Shown: positions 13,701 through 28,700, numbered from the stretch's first letter. The stretch: DNA of 64,000 nt from Casuarius casuarius (GCA_003342895.1 PTFA01000035.1:3796703-3860702); one strand, 5' to 3'. The notes: generated from the letters alone by a model not told the origin. Translations and numbers: made by a program.

Positions 13701-16700
13701 GATAGAGTTGCAATCATCTTTTCTGGAGACTGCAGTTACAGAACAGCCATTGTGGATGTGATGGTTTAGAAGAAAGTTAGAAGCATGTGAGAAGATGATT
13801 GTTTTCCATGTGTTTAGGGTAGAACTTGTAGTTTCAATTATTTTCTTTTGATTAAGGGATGCAACAAACAAAGGGCAAATGTAAGTGCTCTAAGTAGCAG
13901 GAAAGAAAAGAGAATTCTTAATTTTGGGAATGTGTAAAAAGGAAAATGACGTTTTGGCTTTGTACCCTAAAAGACTGCCTCTCTCCAGCCTGGAAAAATT
14001 AAATAACATTAATTCTGCTTTTAAATCAGAACTTCTGTGATCCCAAAGAAAATCACCTGAGAAACCAGCTCTTATGATGAAATGGTAAGAATGGTACTCT
14101 TCACCATTCTGATATCCTTGGTGATATTCTTGACTTATTTAAGAAGAAAATACCATTCTTATGGTTAACGGAAGAATTATTCAGCTAATAGTTTCCTGGC
14201 TTCTTCTTCAGTCAACTGTCCATGATTTTACTGGTTTAATAAAATGGCATCTTTGCTGCAACCCCTTCTTACTTACTAAAGAGGAAAAGATCTGACAGCA
14301 TTATTGCTTTAGTAGAGTGCAAAATTAGGGTTCATTCCAGATTTTTGCAGCCATCTGTGAGCTCAAGACCCCATCCTGTAGCCATGATTACTAATGCTAG
14401 TGCTATGTCTTCACAAAGCACCCACGAGAAAAATACTGACTTTCTGAAAAACGAGGCAGCACACAGCACTAACGCTAGCTATTTCTCCTGTTCCCATAGG
14501 AACAGCTTAGGATTCGTGAGATGAATCCACAGTAAAATGTTTGGTAAAGGCAGGACGAGAAGCTATAATCTTGCTCCCAATTCCCCGGACCTTTGCATTT
14601 CTTACATATTTGTCATTGTCATTACTTAGCAAAATGACAGAACTCTGCTTGTTGTCATGGCAACCTTAGGAAATGAAGAAGGCTTTTATGCAGTGGTGTT
14701 TCAAAGTAAGCACCAACAACTTGTTTGTCAAAAAGCAGTTTTACATCACAGATTACAACGTTCATGAAACTTTTTTTTTTTTCCGTGAATTGCAGCACAA
14801 ATGTGCCCGGTGCTTAGACTAATGTAATAGAATTGGACAGACAGATAAATTAACTAATTCTGCTGATGCCTAATGCAAAAGTAAGGAGGCAAATTGTTCA
14901 GCTGGTGGTGGGAAAGGTGCAGGAGTTGATGTGAGCATATGATTGAAAACACAAAACAGAAACAAATTCAGAGTCTCCACAGCGATTTAACTGATGGACA
15001 GAAAACATCAGCTACCTCCAACAGGAGCCTACCATCCTTATAGTAGTAGAAGACATTTGCACATTATCTACTTAGCCAAAATCAAGCATGTTAACTACAA
15101 ACCAGTTTGTAGTTTCGCCAGTTTAACTATCAGTATTCAACCAGTAGTTTAACTAGCATAGCTAGCTGGATGATTTTCTTTCAGATTTCCCTCAGGCAGT
15201 CCCATCATCCCCTCCAGTGGCAGAGTTGTAGCTGTGGCTTTCGTCAGTGTTTGGTAGCATCTCCAAGAGCACAGCTGTTTGTAGAGTGAGCCTGCTGTTA
15301 CCCGAACATTAAAGATTTTATCTTTTCCAACCTAATCAGGGAGGGGGAATCATCCTTGTGGTGCAAATAGAGACTTTGGGTGCCAAGAATACTTTGAAAG
15401 CTTTCAGCATCCACTGTGCCGGTTGAAGTCCGCTGGAGCATGAGAGGTTCAGCAGCTCTGAGACTTGGAAGTAAATTGTGCCAGAGCCTCGTGTCCGATT
15501 CATGTCTCTGATGCTGACACAAGGGAAGTACCAGAAAGGAGAAGCCGGGAACGACAAGTCTGCAGGACAGGTCCTTTCATCAGTAGCCAAAACTGATGCC
15601 AGTTTTAAATAACTAACCACGTAATTTTGGACTCAAAGGCTGGAGGTAATGTTCAAAGGCATTCGCATCCTAATGAAATTACTTGTGTTCAAGTCAGTTA
15701 TTTAGAATGTGAATGCATCTACGTGGGACTGTAAATCTCGATGTGTTATAACGCTTTGGTGACAGTTGTGATGTTTTGGATCGTCAGGGGTATTTTTAGA
15801 TTTCTCTTGCAGCTGGTAAACGGGGATTTGTACAGTCACTGGGATGTTCCTTAAGGTTAAAAGTTTCAGTGATCTGTGAGGTGGGCTCTTTTCTCACTAA
15901 TCTGCTTTTACAAAGGCTCAGAAATGAAATCCTAGTGCAAGTTAGACTGAAGTTCCATGGCTTTGATAGGTCCAGGATTTTACTGCACTTATATATACTC
16001 TATATAGTATATACACTATAGTATAGTGTATCTATACAGTATACCATATATAGTATGCTGTATAGTATTTTTTATATATATATGTGTGTGTGTATATATA
16101 TACTGTAACTTATGTTGGTTGTTAAGTAAAGAGTGTAGTGTGCCTGCTTGCTAAGTGTTCTGATATGTTTCAGACAAGGGAAATAGAGTAACAACGCATT
16201 AAAAGCATATATTTAAAGTAAAACCTGGAGGTGATTTTGCTAGAGTATTTCCATTCTTTTGCTGTGCAGAGAGCTATTCTGTTTTCTCTCTTTTTTTTTC
16301 TTCCCCTCCCTCTTTAAAAGATGTCATATAATTCACTGATTCCTCTATTCCTGATACGCTGGAACTCAATTTAAACCAAATGCTTTGAAAAGCAGTTCAG
16401 AGATAGCGTCTTGCCTTACCAGCAGGAGACAGCTTTCTCTTTCATTATCTTTGTCATATTAGCGTATTTCAATTCTTACAGTAATACAGTTGCTGCATTT
16501 CTTAACTGGTTTGCTTCTTTCCTCGCAGTATGAAAGTTCAGTTCTGCCTGTGTGGGGAAAAAAACAGCCATATCAGTGACTGCTATCCGCTTATGCATGT
16601 TGTTCCTTCTTGTGGCATGAATGATGGTGTCTCTGTGACATTGTCGCTAATTCAGACCCGCTGCTTGAATAGCTCCAAATTTGTCTGCCGTCAGGACATT

Positions 16701-19700
16701 GCTCAGCTGCTTGTTTTTAATTGCTTCTGGGGCAGGGGGGAAAGACCTAGGACATTTCTAAGTGGTAGATTAGCCCAGACTTATCTTGAAAATAACATAG
16801 CTTTTCTTATGGTTCTGCGCTGTTACTTCCAATGAGTCTTCCTGTGGTTATTTTAAAAAGTTACCTGTCGTCTTTTTGCCTTGCTGCCAAAAGTATCATC
16901 CCCAGAGCAGAGTGACGTTGTCTCATCCATTTTAATCCACTATTTGGCTTAAACCACTGATAAAAACAGGGCTGTTTTAAGACATTGTATTGTGAACTGG
17001 AGTTGATGTATGGGTGCGTGCTGTGTCCTGTTGGTTTTGCTAAAAGCTTGGTGATCTCCAACAGCAGTGGTCGTAAGCACCCGTCATCTCTTCAGACCCT
17101 GTGGATATTTGCTTAGTGAGCAGTTGGAGCCCACAGGGAGCTTGGAAGTGACTCCGCTGTTACCAGAGGAGATGACCTTAGATCTGAGTTCAGGAAACAT
17201 AAGGTTTTTTCTTTCTTTCTTTTTTTTTTTTTTCTTNTTTTTTAAATCATAGTCACGTAATCAAAGTCAGAAGTTTCAACCGTTGATGCCAAAAGCACAC
17301 AAGGACTAATTCTTATCACCTCTAGTACTACAGGCGAGCTAGTAGTAGACTCAACTGTTGTGCTTTAAGAGACAGATGGATGTAGACATTCCTGCAGTTT
17401 CTGAGACAGAAGTGACGAAAGCCGTCTGACAGTCACAGCTCAGAACAGGTCCATTTATAACTGTGTCTTTGTGTATTGTGTAGTGCTGTAGTTTTACACT
17501 CCCAAAATGTTTCTGTTGCTATTAAGTGTTATGATATGCCAAGAGATCTTGCTGGTCTAATAGTAAATTTGATTTGTGTCTGTTTTCTAATACCTTAGAT
17601 GAGATATTTCATCACTCGATTAAGAACATCTTGTTTTTTGAACCAGTACCCTTATATTAGATCTTCTGTTGCATCTCAGCAAATTTTGTTGACACCTTCC
17701 AGAGAACATCAAACTCTACATAAGATCTGTGATTTTATGCACTGTCGTCATGCTGATCGCTAGGCTCCTTTTGCAAGCTCTGCATGTATCCTGTAAACAT
17801 CATTCTTTCTTTGGACCAGACTCATTCTTCAAAAAAAATAATAGCTGATCCATCAGATGTCAGCAGTGAACAGGGAGCAGTGCCTAAAACCTATGCAAGT
17901 AGTTCGCTACATTTTCTCTGCTCCCAGTAGCAAGGACTGTTGTCAGATGAATTCTCCCTGTCCTTAAGTTTTTGCACAACTTTTTTTTTTTTTTTTTTAA
18001 TCTGGTTTATGTGTGAGAAGCTTGAAATTTCTGTTTGGGCATCTGGACACAGTGTTTCTGGAAGGAAAAATAATGCTTATGATAAAATTTGTTGAAATCA
18101 CTGTGTTCTTGCTCCCCTGTGCTGTGTGCTTGTGGTACAAAAACATAAGCAGGTGAACAGACAAAACTAATACTTTGGCAACTGCACTGGAAAAGCTAGC
18201 TACATGTTAAGGTTGTTACTTACAAGAAGTTTTTACTAGCCCATGCAAATTACGACTGAGAGTCGTAATGGCTGAATGGTCAGACTTTCAGTTGTAACAT
18301 AGTATTTCGTAGCACTTGTTCGGCGTTGATCCTGCTCCTGTTTAGGATGCTATCTGTCGGATTTCCATTGAGTCTCCGGCTGTATTCCTAGGACAGGCCT
18401 GTTGGAAATACTCCTCCGTGCGTGGGTAAAGCGTGCTCCCACAAAGTGCTCACACTGAGCTAGGCTTTAGTAAAGCTGTGTTAATGAGGATTAGCCCTAC
18501 TCCCTTTTCCTGGAAAGGCCAGATGACAGTTGTGGTCTGTGTGAAGGGAACGTGTGAGCCTTGCCTTTAATCGCCGATTTAGGGTGGATTTTTGTTTGTT
18601 GGTTTTAATTCTACATAGAAAGTAGACACTGTTGCATACTTCTGCAGTGGCAAGCACTGTAGTGCCAGCATCAACACCTCTCATATTGAATTGCTCTTGT
18701 GTGTCCCGAGAGTACTTTCTGCAGGACTCAGCTTCTTCAGATAGGCTTCTTCCGAGTAGGTAATGTTACTCTGTGTTTCCAGCTTTCCCCATCTGATTTG
18801 TTTGGAGATTCTCCTTATTACTGCTGAGGTATCTGTTACCGTCAAACTACCTTCTATTTAGAGATGACCAAGAGTCCATCCATCCATCCATCCAGTCCAT
18901 CCGTCCTGCTCATGTCTGTTCTGTAGCTTGCTCATTTCTGATTTTGAGCAAGGATGATAAACGGGAGAGGGTGAGCAAAGCTGTTGCTCCTAAACTGGTA
19001 AAAGCAGGAGGTGACATACAGTGTATTTGGACACCTAGCTTTCTTTTGTCTTACCTGAGAACAAGCACAGTAAAATGTTATCAAGTAAACTTTTGAAACA
19101 GAAGCTGTAGGAAGTGAGGCTAAGGAAAACGCAGGCTGTAAATACCATTTTAAAACTTTATTAAAAAAAAAGATTGATAGAAGTCTTCTGATACGTATTA
19201 TGAAGAATGCCTGGCAAGTTAATTTCCTTGAACTGAGATGCTTTAAATGAGTATATTAACAATTCTGTTTTCACACTTCCAAGAATTATGCTCAAACCAT
19301 GCCCAACTGTTGTTAAACAACATAAAAAATTCATATGCTGTCAGCCCCATTGCACAAAGCAGCAGAGTTGTTTACTCAGCCAATTTCTGCTGCAGACTCA
19401 ACACAGGGGAATGGGATGGCACAAACAAGGTAATGAGATTTGAACTAATTATGAGGTGACAACAGTATAATTGCACGTCGGATAATGAGTGAAAAAAAAT
19501 AAGGTTCATGGAATGATTTCTGAGCCTCAGGTGGAAAATGTTAAAAACTGAGATTTAAAAACAACTTCTCTCAATTATTGATGTGGAGACCTCAGCCAAC
19601 TGCTGAATGATGGAGGAAACCGTAGAAACGATTAACAGCTGACACCTAGTAATTTCGAACAATTTTAAATCTCCTCGTTTACAAGAACATTGCCCTGTGA

Positions 19701-22700
19701 TTATTTTGGTGGTTTAGAGTAGTCCGTCCCATTCGATCTCATTATGGATATGCCTTTATAAGATGGAGGCTTTTGAAAATTATTTCCTTATCGTTCATGC
19801 AGGACTTGCTCCACCTCTGTGCAGAGCACTAACTCAAGAGGTGCTTTTTGTGCAGGCATCTTCCCTCCTCTCCTGCTGGGTGGAGCAGCCCCGGGGCAGC
19901 CCTGGTCGCCTTTGCCGTGCTTACCCTTCGCCTCGGGCTTCCCCATGGGCCTGCGCAGCTTTGAGGCCCACAGCCCTGCTACCTCGTCTGGATCGCACCT
20001 CGGATCGGGCAGAGGGTTGCCAGATAACTGGAAGAGTGTTACCTCCATAGGAGTAGAAAGCTTGAGTTTTCTTCAGTTGCCCTAAAACCGTTCTGAACAT
20101 CAGCCTAACACTTAAAATCAGATACATCATTTTTTTTGGAAAGATAATCCAAATTTTAGCAGTGGCTAAAGAGCTGGTAGGTTAAGAGACATAGCTATAA
20201 AGGAATAAAATAAAATTACCTCTGCAGGCTTTTCTGTTTGCTGTAACTACCATTCTGGCAGAGTGCTTACAGCCCTGTTCTGGTCTGTGTTTGGGTCTGC
20301 TGGCAAAACCCATGCTCTGATACAGCTCTCACTGAAGAGGCACCTGTGTTATTACCTTTACTGACTAGCAGTAATCCGTAACGTAAACGAGATGCTAGTT
20401 TTACCCTTACTGTTGACTGCCTTTGCCTGATTTCTAGCTGCGCCAGTGTCTTTGGGCGCAACACGGCAGAGCCACCTTGCGTGCAGACGGTAAGCAGAGC
20501 TTACTCTTAGCTCTAGTCTTGTATGCCTTTAGCTGTAGACAGATCACTGACCGGTCGTGACGCTTGCCAGCTGAAGTGTGTGCTCGAAGCTTTTTTGGAT
20601 AGCAGGTGGACAAGAATCGATACACTGATTCACGATTGACGTGTGATAGGTACCCAGGCGGATCTGGGAGATGGTTGGTGGGTGGACGCCCTGGCTTTGA
20701 GAGGGACCGTGACCCAGTCCCCACGGCTGTGGGTAATTAATGCCCATCACCAGCAGAGCCCTAAGCAAGGGGCTAGGGGGAGCGTGCCCAGGCCCCGCCG
20801 CGTGTTGTCTCTGACTGGGAGGCTTGGCCAGGTAGCTGGGGCAGGGGTGGCTCTGGCTACGCGCAGAAGTGCCCGGGAAGGAAGAGCCGCAGCAGAGGCT
20901 GGGAGAGCTGGGACCGCAAGTCATACGCCTGCAGGAGAGCAATCCATTGCACCGTGATGCAGATGCTATTTATTACACTGCGTTTTCTTCATCCGAAGTT
21001 TAACTGAGCCTGTTTTGGTAGAATTGTAGAGCTTGAGTATACTAGTTTTTCATCCTCTTCAAACAAATCCCAAAGCTTTTTTTAATTAAAAACTCTTAAT
21101 GGTTCTTAATAAGATTGTTCATAAGTAAACTCATGCACTTCCGAATTTTCTGAAACCTAACTTACATTTCCAGACTCAGATTTCAAACGTATTGATAAAA
21201 GGCATTATATTGTAGTACCCAAAATTATCTGTAAGAAATCATGACTTCATGCTATGTACTTCTTTTTTTTTTTTTAAGCTATTTCTAGGTGTTGAACATA
21301 AAGATAGAATTGTACCAGATACCAGGCTTCCAACTTTGTTCAGAAAGTGTGGTAGGAGTTTTGGGAAGGGGTATGTCTTATTAAAAGCCCCGAAGAATTT
21401 AAAGAGATGCCCAGCGTGCTCCGAGTGATTCTGACACTCCATAAATAACATCTCATTGAGCTCCACATCTGAAAAGGCCACCAGAGGAGATCAAACTCCA
21501 TTGTCGGGACTATGAATATGTGTCATGGAGAATTTATTGGCCAGAGAGCTTCTCCAGTTTCTATCTTACACATTTTTGATGCATTTAAATGTTGTCATTT
21601 TACTGCACTTTTTGGTAATGCTGGAGAAAAGGGTAGCATTCAGAGAAAAGGGTAACATTTGTTAATAACATAGAACAGGTATAAATGAAGTATTGCTCTT
21701 TGACACGAAGGTCTGCTTAAGAAAAAACTCATTGATTTGGATTTTATTTATGCACATGTATTTTTACAGCTGCCTTCTACATGCACAAATGTTCCTGTGC
21801 CTATTAATAAGAGACCAGTGCTTAAATTCATAAAGCATAGAAAACATTGCTCCTATCTTACCGATGGAAAATGATGGAATGATTGGGCAGGCTTATACAG
21901 GAATGAGTGATAACCACAGGGGCAGAGCTCAAAGAGGACTCCCAGTCTTCCCCCTGATCTGAGGTTTATAATCAGCAAAATTACACACACTCTTCAAGGT
22001 GAATTAGTTATTCTACAGCAAAAATATTTTGTAATCAGTGTAATGTTTAAATGCTTTGTTTTGTTTTCTTTCTGTAGGCATTTTATCTGCTGTGGTGCTG
22101 ACTTTTTAGCTTTGGCGAGATTTAATTGATTAAAACTTTTTGGCCAAAATGTGTTCAGTTATGCCTGCATATTAGAGCAACTGCTTTTAGAGCGTGTTTC
22201 CCTAAAGCCATCCTGATTTCAACTCCCTACTATCAAGCAATGTGGTTGCTCTTGTTCAGTGACTTGGATAATCCCAGAAGGCATCTGGAATATATTTATG
22301 TTAACTCAACTTTGAATGCAGATGCACAGAAAAGAGAGAGCCGAGTACTCTCTTTTCATCAGCCTGTTGTTTATTGTCCCTGGAAACTGAGATTTTTGTT
22401 GATTACTCCCTCAGGCATGAAATACAAATATCCTTAGTAATGAGAGCAATACTTGGTGAGATTTGTGTTCAGCAAAGAAATATTAATTTATCTCTTTCTT
22501 TTCTTTTCTTTTTTTCTTTTTTTTGCATTTAGATCCATTTCAGCTCCTCTCCAAAAGTGAGCCTGCAAAGGAACAGACGGTTCAACCAGCTTTAGCTCGG
22601 AAACCCACCGTTATCCGAATCCCAGCTAAACCCGGGAAATGTAAGTTCTTCTCCTGAATCATCTGAGAAATTTGTATCAGGAAATCCTTTTAACTGGGAT

Positions 22701-25700
22701 TTACTGTTTACAAATCGAATTGCTGATAACTAGCTATAGCAGCTGTCAAAAGCATCCCATGGCACAGTTTGACAAGACAGTTGAGGCAGTCTGAGGGCTG
22801 GGGGGGGAGAAGGGAGTCCTGTTGCTCTCCCTGCCTCCCAGCTGCTTTGTGGGCACCCTCCCTTGCACTGAGCTGGATGCTCCTTAAATCTTGCAGAGCT
22901 TGTATGCATCGGAGGGGATACAGTGGGGGAGATCTAAGGGCCAGCACCAAAGCGTGGGGGAGCAGAAGCGAGCTAGTTTGGTCAGCTCAGCTGTATCGTT
23001 GATCTGTACCTTCAGTCAAGTTGACTCATGTTCTGACTTCAGCTGAGGATGTTTTAATGCTGTTCTCGTGCTTCCTAGGAGCAGGGCCCGCATTTGTCAG
23101 AGGGCCAACATCAGTGTATTAAGCTTTGCTTCAAACACACATTTTGCTTCATCAGGATGTAAACATAACTTTCACAGCTTATATTAACAAGGGTCAAGGG
23201 AAATGTTGGGTCTGAAATCTGTGGCTATTTAAGCAATAGTGTTTTGGTAGTAAGTGAGGGAGTAAAAAAGGCATGCAGGAACTTGGACGCTTGGTAACAA
23301 TTGAGAGAGTGAAGAATGCATGCAAGAACTTGGGTGCAAAAACCTTATGTGTTCACTGTAGTGTAAAGGTCCTGACTATAGTTTTCTGGTAGTTATCCCT
23401 AATGCCTTCCACCTCCAATCCTTTACAGCTTTAGAAATAACACTGACAATGTTTCACAGACTAGGAATTTATCAGAGAGGCGTGAGAGGTCTTTGTATGC
23501 TTCAGTAAATAGTTGCTTACGTTTAGCCGTATGTTTTATCGTTGACGCTTAGGAAAAAATGTCACAAGGTAACTCTTAAAACTCATTTTTCAAACTCATG
23601 TTTCACTACACTGAGTAGGTATAGAGCCAAATTTGTAGGAACAAGATGTCCTGGTGGTATTGTTCCTAAGGCGTTCTTTCATTGTTTCCAGAAGATTTCC
23701 CTTTCCCCTCCCTGCTCAAATTCTAGGTTTTCTATTCCTTTGTGTATGTGAGAAATGCAGTGGAAATGATTAAAAATGCAGAGGAGAGTGAAGATAAGTC
23801 TGTTAGGAAAAGTCTTTCTGTTAATAACTGAGCGTAAATAAAAAGCTTTTTCAATTGGAAAAATGTGTTTATGAACCGCTATAAAGAACCTGAGACTCAA
23901 TTATTCTCCACAAAGGAAATCTTTCCTTGTAATTTCCATTTAAAAAAAAAAAGAAAATGACCTGACAAATTCACTATTTTCTTTTTCTTAACTGGATTCT
24001 CTTTTGAACTTGTAGATAAACTGGCCCCTTGCTGCTCTCTAGTGGCAATTGAACTTCCCGCAAGGGGCTGCCAGTCCTACTGGACTTAACTGCAGTTGTC
24101 AGAGGGGTGTGAATGACTGCTTTGTAGGAGGCTGCGGCTGGAAGATTAATGGGATGTGGAGGAACAGGAGCAGGTTACAAGTAAGCAGAATAGCCTTTTG
24201 TCAGATAGGAGCTGCTTGTAGCAATGTAAGCTGTTGCAAGTTTAAAAATGAGACAACTACAATTGGGCAAAAGTGTAACCTCCACACATGGATTTAATAG
24301 GATTTGCCTTGTAGGTGGGCCTTAGCCACATGGTCTCAGTACAAGGGGTCTTTTGCATTCCTGGATCTGGAGGGAGATTAGTTCTATAAGGACCAGTGCA
24401 AACCAAAAAGAAAAACTCCAATAAACCAAAAAAGCCAGCACTATCAAAAAGGGGGCAGACCTGGATGCTTGGGAATTTGAGCTAGTGCTTTAGTGGTTCC
24501 CTGTCAGCATTTTTACTGGGCTGCGATTACAAGGGCAGCACTGAACTTCCACTTCAGTTTTTACACTTAGAAATCACTGAAAATAACACCTACTTTCTGG
24601 TTATTGGGGCTTCTTTCTTCCTTTTAATGCTTTTAATTTTGTTTTTATAAAGAGTAAAGGTAAAGAAATTAAGCCATCTGTGTATATGTTAAAATTGGAA
24701 GTGGTATCTACATAAATCGCTAGTGCTCATTATATATCAGTAAGGTATGATAACAGGAAATTTCTCTTGCAGCTACTGGCGGGCATTGTTTTTACTTCTC
24801 ATCACGCTGGTTTAGAAGAGTGGAAGAACTTTACCTTTTTTTTTCTTCCTGTGCTCAGTCATTGCCAACAGTTGCCCTTAAGACTGAGGGAGAGACTTAT
24901 CTTTGAATTGATCCATTTAAAAAAATCCCACCAGCCTTTTAGATCATGGCAAGGCAACCGAAGTATTAAAAACAAACAGTACTTCATCTTCTTGTGGGTT
25001 TCTTTCTTTCCTGAGAGTACTTTTCATGAAATGAGCAACTGAAAGTTTTCATTTGGGTGGAATTTCCCCTCATATTTGTCATTAGTCCATGAATGTAGAG
25101 GGTGTCTATACATGTTTTTACATAGTTCCAAGGCCGGAAAGATCTTAAGTGTCTGAAGTTTGTTGTATGAAATGAATTATTTTGATAGACAAATACCCTG
25201 TAAAATAGATGGCAAAGTTCCAATATGTAAAGACAAATTGATTGATAAATATGCTGGCAAAACTGGTCCATGTGCTTCACAGGTTTCAATAGCAGAGGCA
25301 TTTAAAGCAAATCTCATAATTAACAGTTTTTTGTGTTCTTTATTGAGACTAAGGAGGTTGTCTCTCTTCCATAATAAAAGCGGTACCATTTCCTCTTTGA
25401 TGTCCTAAATTTGCTTAGCTCTTTAAGGACTATCAGGGTACTCCTGTCTCTCTCTTTTCTTTCTCTCAACCTGAATTTTCTAGCAGGCAACAGTTTCTGT
25501 TTCTGCTTTTACCTTTCTGGTGATTCTTCCATCCAAGTCTCCTGATCTTTCAGGGTTACTTGAAATAACCCTCAGCTGTTTTCCAGTCTAAAGGATATTC
25601 CAGGAGCTGACAGCTGAAAAAAGTGAGCCAGTTTAGAAATGTGGCTGAGAGACGGTGATGGTGTTTCAGGGTATCCAGTGATGAGTCTGACATTCCCAGG

Positions 25701-28700
25701 GGTAGAAACTGTGCTACCCCTCCACTATTTTAGCAACAAGTATCGCAGCTGAAACCCTTAACTCGCAGGACATCAGCAAGTTATTTCAGCGAAGGTACGT
25801 TATGCAGAAGGGGAAGTAGTCCTGCGGTCAGCCTCAGAGTTAGGGTGTTCCTTTTGCATCCTTTTTTTTCCCCCACTAGTCTTTGAGTGATCCTGCCCAT
25901 TGGCTGCCCAGGCTTTGAGGCAACTGTGTTTGCAAAAATGTGATAGACACACAGAAACAAGGTGGATTTTCTCTCTTCTGTTTTTGGTCCCTGTAAAGAA
26001 ACTATTAATTAAGCTTTCATTTGGGAACTTTTTTACAGCTTTAAATGAAATTCCACATAGCCCTCCACCACTTCCTGCTGAAAAGCCAATTGGGAACACC
26101 TCTACTATCACAGTGGGAAAACCCAGCAATGGTGGTCAAGTAAAAAAAGTGGTAAGTTAGAACTGTTTTCCTGTGTTAAAACTTCGTCTGCTTTGGTTAA
26201 CAATCTCCTGTGACTCTCACTCATTTGTAAAGTAAGTTACTTGAAGGACCAAAGGATGAAAGGGACTACTCAAAAATATAAGGCTTGCTTCTTTTAAATG
26301 CGTCCTCTAATTTCATCAGATAATTTAAACTGCTCTCAGTTCTGAAAAGCACTTTGTTGATTTTACTAAACTTTGATCACATCTATCTTCAGTTTTCTGT
26401 ACTTTGCGGCTGGAACCATGGCATTCTACGGTTTAGTTTTCAAAACACTGCAAAGTGGTTCGAAGTCTAGGATTTACATAGTCAAAACCTGTCAAAGTCC
26501 TTTAGACACTTTTTTTTACCTTCACACAGAAGGCACCTCTCTATATCTGTGCTAATCTCAAGTCAAAAGAAAATGCTGCTGTAGACAGAAAGGGGAGGGC
26601 AGCCAGCTTTTTTGAGCTCTTCCCTCCCGGTTGTTTTCTCTTGGTTTGGTCAGAGCCTGAGCAGAACCGTCTGTTTCGAAAAGGAGGGCTCTGCTCCTCA
26701 CTCCTGAGCAAATAGTAACGGTACACATCATAGTTCTGCATCCTGCAAGCCCTTTGACACAGATTTACTAAATAAACTAGAACGTGGCATCGCCAAATGA
26801 ATTTCCAAATATAGAGAGCTGTGTTGGCAAGAATGGCAGAGATTCTTGTGGAAACCATAGGCAGTAACAAGATCGAATCAAATCAAAAACCCTAGCTAGG
26901 TGGACAGCTGCCAACAAATGTCTTTGTGACTACCTCTGCTAAGAGGATAAAGTGTTTTTTAACCATTGTGGTTGAAGAGGCTGTTTATAGAGGTCTCATC
27001 TCTTCTCGATAATGCTGAAGAAATAATTTCCAGATATAAGACGCTAAACAGCATGTTACACAATACAACCCTGAAACATTTAGTATGTGATCATCCAGGC
27101 GGTTGTGAAAAACGTGTGGAAGATCTTGGGTAAGCTTCAGAGGATTTCATTTTTCCTTCTTAGAAAAGACTGCATCAGACCCAGCGAAACATTTAAATCC
27201 TATCTTTGCAAAGATTAAAACTTCTTTTTGCTGTTACGTCCATCAGTAGCCTTTAATGCGGGGGCTTCATACACTAATCTTTCAACAATCTGTTACCTAT
27301 TTTGAGTTTCCCCCTCTAAATATAAACTCCAAATTGAATATGATTATTTCAACCTATTTCCATTGTTAAGTGGTGAATATTGAGAATGAATTCATAATAA
27401 AGTATTGCATAAACCAGCGCTTCCAAAACTAGGACTGTTTCTCTGTGGAAGTGATTAACTGGCAACCATAAAAGCTGTTTAGCACAGGCCGCAGTTGAGG
27501 CATGGTTGTGCCTTTTCACACAGAAGAGGAAAATTTTAGGTAATAGGATGATATCCCCATCTGAAAGTGGCAGGTTGTTTTCTTTTTAATAATCAAGAAC
27601 ATGCATTTAGGGACTTAGTCAAGGGTCAAAATTTTACTACAATATACATTCAGGTATTTTCTAGGTGAGGAAAAAGGAGAGAAATTGTTCACCAGTTTCA
27701 AGCACATGTATCCCCAGTTAAGTAAAGGAGACTGTTCAGACCTTTTAAAATTATTTGTTCAAGGTTATTTTCGAACCCAGATTCAGCAATCTGATTTACT
27801 AAGCTGTCCCACAAACAGTTGCGTTGGTTCAACTGAGCTGGCAGTACTCTCTGGCACTGGGATGAAAACGAACTGCAGGAGGCAGAAGGATGGTTACTCA
27901 TTAATCCATTACTGTGGTCCGAGCCCTTCAGACATGGCATGTGTTTCTTTCCACTGACTCTGCTGCAGGATAGTAATCTCTGACAGGGACAGGATGGGAA
28001 ACTGGGAGCAGTAACTCCTTAATCTGTCGAAGCAAGATTCCCCAGATCTTACCTGTTAGATCCTTAGGAAACATATTTAGATGCCTTCTTGAATCCCAGC
28101 TAACGTTATTTGCAATAAACACTCTGCTGTGTGAGTTGCATCAACATCATGTTTTCTGCTCTAAGCCTGATCCAGGCTAAGTGCTTCATCTGTCAATGTT
28201 AAATCAAAATTGATAATGTACTTGCAGCCAAACTGGCATCTTACAGGCAGTGAAATTGTACATTTTTGTCTGGCCTGAACTTGGCTTTTAGGCCCTAATT
28301 TTAATGTAGTAGGAAAAGAGGGCTGGCTCATGCCTAATGCACCGTTTAAGCTGTGATTCAGGTAGTCAGCCGGGTTATTTACATCTCTGTCCATGTCCAT
28401 CAAGACTTTAAAATGCTAGAACAAAACATGATATTTTTTTTTTACTGTGTTCCCAGAGCTCCAGAAACTCATTTTTCTTGTCTGTAGAATATAATTTAAA
28501 ATACGAAATGCATCATTTAAACGAGATCCTTTTTGTTTCTTAGGTTTAATGAAATGGCTTGTTTCTTTTTAATCCTTTAGGAGTTGGATCATTCAGAACA
28601 GGCTGGAACACCTCACCTAGAACCTGTGCTACCCGCGAGGTGAGCAGCATTTTCCAGCGATTTGCTTAAAAGATGTGTTTCTATGTTAGTTTGCTCAGTT

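Larger units (their letters stand above)
12328..22532 (+). other. SH3D19 intron, 10.2 kb (largest)
   Basis: Contents seen: an imperfect long inverted repeat (14086-14161), a TA/TG microsatellite (15989-16102), a T tract with N at 17237, a CCAT microsatellite (18875-18906), GC-rich blocks at about 19840-20060 and 20640-20960, and a 17-base direct repeat pair (21624-21659). The open frames in the GC-rich blocks are not recognisable proteins. No additional exon was supported. Confidence 0.55.
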
